Assembly (NCBI GenBank): GCA_900314885.1
Contig: OMWY01000001.1
Span: 1-64,000, forward strand
Source: an uncultured Eubacteriales bacterium
Lineage (GTDB): Bacteria; Bacillota; Clostridia; Lachnospirales; Lachnospiraceae
DNA: 64,000 nt
Direction: 5' to 3'
Part shown: positions 58,717 to 64,000 of the stretch, one piece after another
How positions within the stretch are numbered: position 1 is the first letter of the stretch
How the letters are laid out: every line of letters starts with the position of its first letter
Notes under the pieces: generated by a model
Seen by the model: the letters and a program-made list of their open reading frames with translations, nothing else
The model's database searches: none
Told to the model about the DNA's origin: nothing
Position numbers and translations under genes: made by a program

Positions 58717-60915
58717 ATGGAAGCGGAAGAACTGATGGGCCTTAAGCTGTGGGATTACATCACGAACTTCTTCAATAACAGCAACGACTACACCAAGAAG
58801 AAGCTCACGGATGAGTACATGGCAGTTCTTAAGAGAGACCCCGACTTCAATAAGGAGATAGAGAGGTACTTCGCCAATGATAGCGATATAAACCTCATTA
58901 TTCTATCTACCCTATTTCATATAAGCCCTGACAAGGCGCTCCTAGACCAGGCCGAGCGGGCCATCGTCCGCACTAGCTATGGCCTTGACCTGAAGCAGAC
59001 CCTACGCCTTCAGCTTAACTATGGACGCTTTGCCTTCGACGGTATGAGGAATACCTACGAGAAGGAGAGGAAGTTTAACAGCTACTTTACCGGGCTCTAC
59101 AGAGAAGCCTTCGGGAGCGCAGGGGAATTTATTCCATATGAGGAAAGGAATAAAAACAGGATATTTATTTTCAATAACCAACTTCGGGGAGAGAATCATG
59201 CCCCGTCAAAGATAGTATACGAGACATATTTTACTCTGAAAGTTAAACTTGGCTTTGATGTGGAGCTATATACTCTGGAAAACGAGGTAGACAGGGACAT
59301 TTTGAAAATATGGTATGATCCTAAAGCAGAGATACATAATGGCAATACCAATTTGATGTCTTACGCATACAACGGCATCAGAATTCCATATTTCAGAATG
59401 CATGTCGGTACAGAAGATAAGTCAGATATAAATTATCTCACCAATTATATCCGCCTCATGAAGCCCCTTTGTATATTCGATATGGGCCACCCGGAGATGG
59501 GAAATTACTTTACCGACGAAACCTGCGTAGTCGGATTTTCCTTTGGCAGCAATATGTCCGCTTCCGAGGCACAGGTCATCGTGTCGCCGAACCGCGACAA
59601 CCTCGAGGAATACAGAATCGAGAAGGACTTCTGCGAAGGTCATGGCCAGCACGTATATGACTCTAATAAGGTCTCATATATTGTAAATGCCGGGAAAGCT
59701 ATCCCGAGACAGGAGCTTGGTTTACACGAGGATGACTTCGTAATCACGGTAGTCGGCAACAGGTTAAATGATGAAATAACAGATGAATTTAAGAGTATTA
59801 TGGAAAAATGCGCAGCCATTTTGCCTCGGGTGAAATTCGCGATAATCGGAAATGTTGACAGAAATAAATACCCGGATAAATTTAACGCATTTACGTATTT
59901 CCTAGGATTCAGGCCTGACCTTACTGACGTGCTTGCGGCGGCTGATTTATATATGAATCCGAAGAGATCGGGCGGTGGATTTTCATCGCTTGCCGCCCTT
60001 AAAAATGGCCTGCCTGTTATTACCTTAGACCATTGCGATGTGGCGAGCTGGGCAGGCGATGCATTTATAACCGATTCCGTGGAAGATTATCCTGAATTGG
60101 TAAATAAATACGTAACGGATAAGGATTTTTATAAGGATAAGCACGAAAAGGCGCTTGAAGCGGCAAAATTGGCTGATTCATCAACGCTTGATAAGGAATT
60201 TATGGAGAAGAAATTCCACGCCCAGAAGGTAATGCTCACGACGAGCGGAACCTCAGCCCTCGATATGGCCATGCTTCTCTGCGGCCTTCACAGGGGAGAC
60301 GAGGTAATTTTGCCAAGCTACACATTTTCAAGCACGGCAACGGCAGCAGTCTTAGCCGGAGCCAAGCTCGTCTTTGTCGATATCCGTCCCGACACGATGA
60401 ATATCGATGAGGAAAAAATAGAAGAGGCCATTACCGAAAAGACGAAGGTAATTATCGCCATGCACTACGCCGGTGTCGGCTGCGATATGGATAAGATCAT
60501 GGATATTGCGAGAAGGCACGGACTTAAGGTTGTCGAGGACGCCGCCCAGGGCGTGAACGCCATGTACAAGGATAAATACCTCGGCACCATCGGTGACTTC
60601 GGCTGCTACTCATTTCACGAGACCAAGAATTATTCCATGAGTGAGGGCGGCGCGATAGTTATAAATAATAAGGCCTATAACGAAAAGGCCGAGGTTCTCC
60701 GCGAGGAGGTTTTGAAGGATTTAAAGGCCGCAGGAACCATTGACCTTCCATTTATACCTGATTACGATAAGCATAACGCTCATATGTTCTATATAAAATG
60801 TAAGGATCTGCAGGAGCGTACCGCTCTGATATCGTATTTAAAGGAAAATGGAATATGCGCCGTCTTCCACTACGTACCACTCCGCTCCCGCCGGATACAA
60901 ATTCGGCAGGTTTAA
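58717..60915 (+). CDS. Chimeric glycosyltransferase-aminotransferase, frameshifted
   Basis: 732 residues from an ATG with GGGAGG upstream. Residues 1 to about 495 are a glycosyltransferase with a helical N-terminal domain and a GT4/GT-B C-terminal half (FVITVVGNRLNDE; FLGFRPDLTDVLAAADLYMN; PKRSGGGFSSLAALKNGLPV). From about 497 (KFHAQKVMLTTSGTSALD) it becomes a DegT/WecE-type sugar aminotransferase with PLP Lys in SFHETKNYSMSEGG. That part lacks its first 40-50 residues and about 90 residues between LREE and VLKDL (near 60708), and loses the C-terminus by frameshift near 60880. The transferase part may work; the aminotransferase part is decayed. Confidence 0.75.
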   Translation: MEAEELMGLKLWDYITNFFNNSNDYTKKKLTDEYMAVLKRDPDFNKEIERYFANDSDINLIILSTLFHISPDKALLDQAERAIVRTSYGLDLKQTLRLQLNYGRFAFDGMRNTYEKERKFNSYFTGLYREAFGSAGEFIPYEERNKNRIFIFNNQLRGENHAPSKIVYETYFTLKVKLGFDVELYTLENEVDRDILKIWYDPKAEIHNGNTNLMSYAYNGIRIPYFRMHVGTEDKSDINYLTNYIRLMKPLCIFDMGHPEMGNYFTDETCVVGFSFGSNMSASEAQVIVSPNRDNLEEYRIEKDFCEGHGQHVYDSNKVSYIVNAGKAIPRQELGLHEDDFVITVVGNRLNDEITDEFKSIMEKCAAILPRVKFAIIGNVDRNKYPDKFNAFTYFLGFRPDLTDVLAAADLYMNPKRSGGGFSSLAALKNGLPVITLDHCDVASWAGDAFITDSVEDYPELVNKYVTDKDFYKDKHEKALEAAKLADSSTLDKEFMEKKFHAQKVMLTTSGTSALDMAMLLCGLHRGDEVILPSYTFSSTATAAVLAGAKLVFVDIRPDTMNIDEEKIEEAITEKTKVIIAMHYAGVGCDMDKIMDIARRHGLKVVEDAAQGVNAMYKDKYLGTIGDFGCYSFHETKNYSMSEGGAIVINNKAYNEKAEVLREEVLKDLKAAGTIDLPFIPDYDKHNAHMFYIKCKDLQERTALISYLKENGICAVFHYVPLRSRRIQIRQV

Positions 60916-61042
60916 CGGAAAGGATATTTACACTACCAAAGAATCCGATAGACTCCTGAGGTTACCTATGTATTATGGACTCAAGGAAGAGGATAGGGAG
61001 AAGGTAGTAGGGAAGGTGAGGGAGTTTTATAAAGAAAGATGA
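60848..61042 (+). pseudogene. Out-of-frame C-terminus of the sugar aminotransferase
   Basis: Continues the DegT/WecE homology in another frame: HSAPAGYKFGRFNGKDIYTT, KESDRLLRLPMYYGL, to a stop at 61042. Expected HYVPLHSAPAG is obtained if a 5-nt unit is restored in CCACTCC (CCACTCCACTCC), so slippage at a short repeat caused the shift. Confidence 0.75.
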
Positions 61043-61130
61043 AGAAAATTGCGATAGATCAATCAAATTAATTTTCACGGAAATAAATAATTTTTTGACC
61101 TTGAAATGCAGTGATTATAAGGAGACAGCA

Positions 61131-61667
61131 GTGAGTGATAATTTCTCAAAAAGTCTGTCAATAATTGGCTCTAAATTAATATTAAGACCGATAGAATTTG
61201 GTGATACAGAAAATATAGTTAGATGGAGAAATAATCCTAAAGTTAGAGAGAACTTCATTTTTAAGGAAAAATTTACACCTGAAATGCATCTGAACTGGAT
61301 GAATACGAAAGTTAAAAATGGGGAAGTTGTGCAATTTATTATTACAGAGAAATGTACATCGAACTCAATTGGCTCGGTATATTTTCGAGATATAAATAAT
61401 GAATTTCATAGTGCCGAGTTTGGAATATTTATTGGTGTAAATGAAGCGCAAGGGAAAGGATATGGGACAGAAGCCACTAAGCTTTTTTCTGATTATGGTT
61501 TTAAAGCCTTGAAGCTTCATAGAATTAGTCTTAGGGTGTTTGAAAGAAATGTTGCTGCGATAAAATGCTATGAAACGGCAGGATTTAAAAGAGAAGGCTT
61601 ATTTAAAGATATGGTGTGCTTTGATGGGATATATGAAAATATATTATTTATGGCAAAAATAAAGTGA
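61131..61667 (+). CDS. GNAT family N-acetyltransferase
   Basis: 178 residues from a GTG at 61131 with AAGGAGAC upstream; a TTG at 61095 is less likely. RimJ/RimL-like GNAT fold: LILRPIEFGDTENIVRWRNN, acetyl-CoA loop NEAQGKGYGTEATKLFSDYG, HRISLRVFERNVAAIKCYET, AGFKREG. After an aminotransferase for amino-sugars, the natural guess is a nucleotide-sugar N-acetyltransferase (WecD/PseH type) rather than a ribosomal one. AT-richer than the upstream gene. Confidence 0.82.
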   Translation: MSDNFSKSLSIIGSKLILRPIEFGDTENIVRWRNNPKVRENFIFKEKFTPEMHLNWMNTKVKNGEVVQFIITEKCTSNSIGSVYFRDINNEFHSAEFGIFIGVNEAQGKGYGTEATKLFSDYGFKALKLHRISLRVFERNVAAIKCYETAGFKREGLFKDMVCFDGIYENILFMAKIK

Positions 61668-61754
61668 TATTTATCAATCAATGAACGTGCCCGATCTCGT
61701 TACGAAAATGTTAACGACCAAAGGTAAGTTAATATTTTTGCATGGTATTTATTT

Positions 61755-61909
61755 TCTTAGAGAAGGGCCGGCGGTGGAGCCGTGAGAGTTGGCTAAGACT
61801 AAAGGTAGCTGACTGAAGGAGTTAGCCCTGTGAGAACCAGACACGGAACTTTGAAGCAAAGCCGATAGCTAGGTCTAGGCGATATGGGTGGTTGCTTGGC
61901 TTACTTCCC
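61755..61909 (+). ncRNA. Candidate structured noncoding RNA
   Basis: No coding frame. GC-richer than surroundings with nested pairings: CCGTG (61791) with CACGG, GGCTAA (61803) with TTAGCC (61823-61828), and further segments such as GCAAAGCCGATAGCTAGG. Purine-rich loops GACTAAAGG and GACTGAAGG recur. It ends at a long hairpin with TTTTT at 61976 that could be its terminator. Does not match tmRNA, SRP RNA, RNase P or group II intron motifs I know; the raiA-motif RNAs of Firmicutes would be one family to compare. Strand is inferred from the terminator. Confidence 0.45.
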
Positions 61910-61980
61910 GTGCCAGGTACCGTAAAATTTTGCATAACTGTTTCACAGTTAAGCGAAATTTTATGGGACCTGGCACTTTT
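61910..61980 (+). repeat. Long palindromic element, GTGCCAGGT family, with T-run
   Basis: GTGCCAGGTACCGTAAAATTT pairs with AAATTTTATGGGACCTGGCAC over nearly 25 bp, tipped by AACTG/CAGTT, followed by TTTTT. Outer ends match the element at 58623-58693. May act as terminator for the RNA before it. Confidence 0.75.
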
Positions 61981-62088
61981 TGGGGTTGTGAAGTCTGACT
62001 CTGAATTGCGACCTGGCTAGTGTTGAAGTTGACCGATTATGTGATATAAAAAGGCTGTAAACTGAATAAGTGAAAGGTTGTAAGTGTT

Positions 62089-62120
62089 AAGCTCCGGGCG
62101 TTGGCCCGGAGCTTTTTTAC
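62089..62120 (+). terminator. Strong intrinsic terminator
   Basis: Perfect 11-bp stem AAGCTCCGGGC / GCCCGGAGCTT with GTTG loop and TTTT. No gene is evident in the 110 nt before it, so it probably ends a noncoding transcript from the 61.7-62.1 kb region. Confidence 0.88.
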
Positions 62121-62217
62121 GTTATAGGAGTTATATTACAAGATAGAAGGTGTTGAAATAATTATGCATGTGTCATATAATAAGTTGGTATGCTTTTATT
62201 GAAAGAAGGACAGTAAA

Positions 62218-62727
62218 ATGAAAAGAAAATTATTGATGGGTATTGTGGTTATATCCTTGTTTGCTTTTTCCGCTTGCGGTAATAATGGGGATTCAAGGGT
62301 TAGCAAAATCAGAGCGGTATCGCCGAGTACTGTGGTGTCGGCAACATCCGAGACGCAAGAAGCAATTGACTATTCTAAGGCTTTTTTAATTACTGAAGCT
62401 GCAGAGAATGATGCTGAAGGTGCACTATATAAGCAGGAGATTGGGAGTGAGGGAGGCCGTTCTTATAAGATTACTGCTGAGATGGATATAAGGAGGTTTT
62501 CGCTAAATGAAGTGAATTTTGATGGCGGGGGCAATATCAGTGCGGGCCATGCTATATTCGAAGCGGATAATATGAAAAAGGGGGATTACATATTTATGAC
62601 GGATGTAATCCCCGAAGGTATCCCATCCAGAATGATTATGTGGCAGGACGAAGAGGGAAATACCTATAAACGTGCCATAACAGAAAGTGGCAAGGATGGG
62701 GCACTGATATTGATGGAAGTAGAATGA
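62218..62727 (+). CDS. Lipoprotein of unknown function
   Basis: 169 residues. Signal peptide with lipobox FSAC (Cys20), then a Ser/Thr-rich linker to about residue 55. The folded part has YKITAEMDIRRFSLNEVNFD and MKKGDYIFMTDVIPEGIPS, beta-rich, without a recognised family. GAAAGAAGGACAG precedes the ATG. Surface-anchored, monocistronic. Confidence 0.72.
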   Translation: MKRKLLMGIVVISLFAFSACGNNGDSRVSKIRAVSPSTVVSATSETQEAIDYSKAFLITEAAENDAEGALYKQEIGSEGGRSYKITAEMDIRRFSLNEVNFDGGGNISAGHAIFEADNMKKGDYIFMTDVIPEGIPSRMIMWQDEEGNTYKRAITESGKDGALILMEVE

Positions 62728-62819
62728 GCCAGCACCGGCAGACTCCCTTGAGTAATGGGATAATATTTTCACTTAAAATTGTCAAGCCTAAATTAATATC
62801 GCCATTATTATAATAAAAA

Positions 62820-62848
62820 TTGCGTTTGCGCAGGATTCGTGGTATAAT
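62820..62848 (+). promoter_or_regulatory. Promoter of the C69 dipeptidase gene
   Basis: TTGCGT, 17-bp spacer, TATAAT, about 55 nt before the start codon. Confidence 0.65.
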
Positions 62849-62902
62849 CTTCTAGGTATGACGGTTTTTGAACTGAATTTACATATATTGGAGGTTGATA
62901 TT

Positions 62903-64000
62903 ATGCCTTGCACTACATTTTTGGCGGGGAAAAATGCCACCTATAACGGTTCCACGATGATGGCGAGGAACGAGGATTCAAGCAGCGGATCATTTGACCC
63001 GAAGAAGTTCATGGTAGTGAATCCTGCCGACCAGCCGCGCCATTATAAGTCGGCTTTGTCGAAGTTTGAGATAGATCTGCCTGACAACCCTATGCGCTAC
63101 ACGGCTATGCCGAACGCCATTCCTAAGGAAGGCATCTGGGGTGAAGCAGGTGTAAATGAAATGAACGTCGCCATGAGCGAGACTGAGACCATCACCTCGA
63201 ATGTCCGTGTGCTTGGCGCTGATCCCCTGGTTAAGGACGGCATAGGCGAGGAGGATATGCTGACCCTCGTCCTCCCTTATATTAAGAGTGCTCGTGAGGG
63301 CGTTGAGCGGCTCGGCGATATTATTACAAAATATGGCACCTATGAGATGAATGGGATCGGCTTCCAGGATGAAAATGAAATCTGGTGGTTTGAGTCAATA
63401 GGCGGCCATCATTTTATAGCGAAGAGGGTTCCTGACGATGAGTACGTGGTCATGCCAAACCAGCAGGGTATCGATTCCTTTGATTTCACTGACGCTTTTG
63501 GCGATCAGGAAGAAAATATTTGCTCCGATGACATGATTGAGTTTATAGTTGAAAATGACCTCGACCTCATGATTCCCGAAGACGGTGGCGCGCATGAGCT
63601 TGCGGCTGAGACTGATTTTGATGTAAGAATTTGCCTCGGAAGTCACGACGACAGCGACCACGTCTACAATACGCCGCGCGCCTGGGCTATGGAGCGTTTC
63701 CTGAATCCGAATACCTTTATCTGGGAGGGGCCTGACGCCGATTATACGCCTGAGAGCGACGATATTCCATGGAGCATGGAGCCTGAGAGGAAGGTTACGG
63801 TCGAGGATGTAAAATATGTCCTCTCCCTTCACTATCAGGGAACGAAATTCGACCCATATGGGAAATACGGCGATAAATCAGAGCGTGGCAAATACCGCCC
63901 TATAGGAATTAACCGCAATAATTTTGTGGCTCTGACTGAGATCAGAAGTGGATATCCTTCTGAAATCAAGGCAGTAGAGTGGATAGCCGAGGGCTCGAAT
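62903..64000 (+). CDS. pepD: C69 family dipeptidase (PepD-like), 5' part
   Basis: 366 codons to the window edge, no stop. Begins [20 protein letters not shown]; the Cys at position 3 becomes the N-terminal nucleophile of Ntn-hydrolases after processing. ARNEDSS follows as in lactobacillal PepD, and further matches are [28 protein letters not shown] and [20 protein letters not shown]. Broad-specificity cytosolic dipeptidase. TTGGAGGTTG precedes the ATG. It fits with the peptide importer and M18 peptidase elsewhere in the window as peptide-utilisation capacity. Confidence 0.93.
   Translation, partial: MPCTTFLAGKNATYNGSTMMARNEDSSSGSFDPKKFMVVNPADQPRHYKSALSKFEIDLPDNPMRYTAMPNAIPKEGIWGEAGVNEMNVAMSETETITSNVRVLGADPLVKDGIGEEDMLTLVLPYIKSAREGVERLGDIITKYGTYEMNGIGFQDENEIWWFESIGGHHFIAKRVPDDEYVVMPNQQGIDSFDFTDAFGDQEENICSDDMIEFIVENDLDLMIPEDGGAHELAAETDFDVRICLGSHDDSDHVYNTPRAWAMERFLNPNTFIWEGPDADYTPESDDIPWSMEPERKVTVEDVKYVLSLHYQGTKFDPYGKYGDKSERGKYRPIGINRNNFVALTEIRSGYPSEIKAVEWIAEGSN

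Noticed and set aside
61755..61909. Group II intron fragment or tmRNA
   Set aside because: No domain V signature, no reverse transcriptase, and none of the conserved tmRNA ends.

Overview
The window reads as chromosome of an anaerobic, low-to-mid GC Firmicute, most probably a fibre-degrading gut or rumen Lachnospiraceae (Butyrivibrio/Pseudobutyrivibrio-like). Supporting signs are gram-positive Shine-Dalgarno sequences and TTGACA-17-TATAAT promoters almost everywhere, secreted GH5 endoglucanases and a GH2 beta-mannosidase, a CIRCE-controlled htpG, RibU behind an FMN riboswitch, and Rrf2/cysteine desulfurase/mnmA/NFACT gene order. The genus is an inference from gene content; no rRNA or tRNA gene was recognised.

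Layout. 1-7.1 kb: antitoxin with a decayed HicA-like toxin, a secreted protein, M18 aminopeptidase, a 55-residue exported peptide, then an esterase-TetR-cardiolipin synthase run behind a promoter with a perfect 11-bp inverted repeat. 7.1-10.9 kb: an accessory cassette bounded by 43-bp near-identical direct repeats. It holds a winged-helix regulator whose reading frame contains an 8-bp tandem repeat, a protein with two nucleoside phosphorylase domains, an HD-domain protein and a reverse-strand esterase. 11-17.2 kb: a complete oligopeptide/dipeptide ABC importer followed by an exported NlpC/P60-L,D-transpeptidase fusion, which suggests uptake and remodelling of wall peptides.

17.2-24.2 kb is strongly rearranged. 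A glycosyltransferase/GtrA plus phosphodiester-glycosidase operon is present intact once and again as a deleted copy cut off by an IS256-family fragment. Between them lie two inverted ~0.45-kb copies of a type I toxin-antitoxin locus (34-residue hydrophobic peptide with a convergent antisense RNA) that bracket a HAAS/DUF4097 protein and a PadR regulator. 24.2-29.5 kb (reverse strand) is a bacteriocin locus: three clear double-glycine peptides, a fourth with a damaged leader, a HlyD-type accessory protein, and an exporter broken by a deletion at a 13-bp palindrome. 29.5-33.2 kb holds a DUF4143 ATPase and an OmpR-type two-component system.

33.2-43 kb is the polysaccharide-degradation stretch (two GH5 enzymes, M14 carboxypeptidase, GH2 mannosidase) with an AbiEi/AbiEii pair inside it. 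43-58.5 kb is mostly housekeeping: htpG, ABC-F, ThiT-like, MATE, L,D-transpeptidase, glycosyltransferase, the Fe-S/tRNA-thiolation operon with a leader able to form alternative stems, NFACT, CstA and riboswitch-RibU. 58.6-64 kb holds a chimeric, frameshifted glycosyltransferase-aminotransferase, a GNAT acetyltransferase, a probable structured RNA between long palindromic elements, a lipoprotein, and the start of a C69 dipeptidase that runs off the window.

The best candidates for something undescribed are the repeat-bounded double-phosphorylase/HD cassette with its potentially phase-variable regulator, the mirrored type I toxin loci that could allow inversion, and the structured RNAs at about 51.05-51.13 kb and 61.76-61.91 kb.
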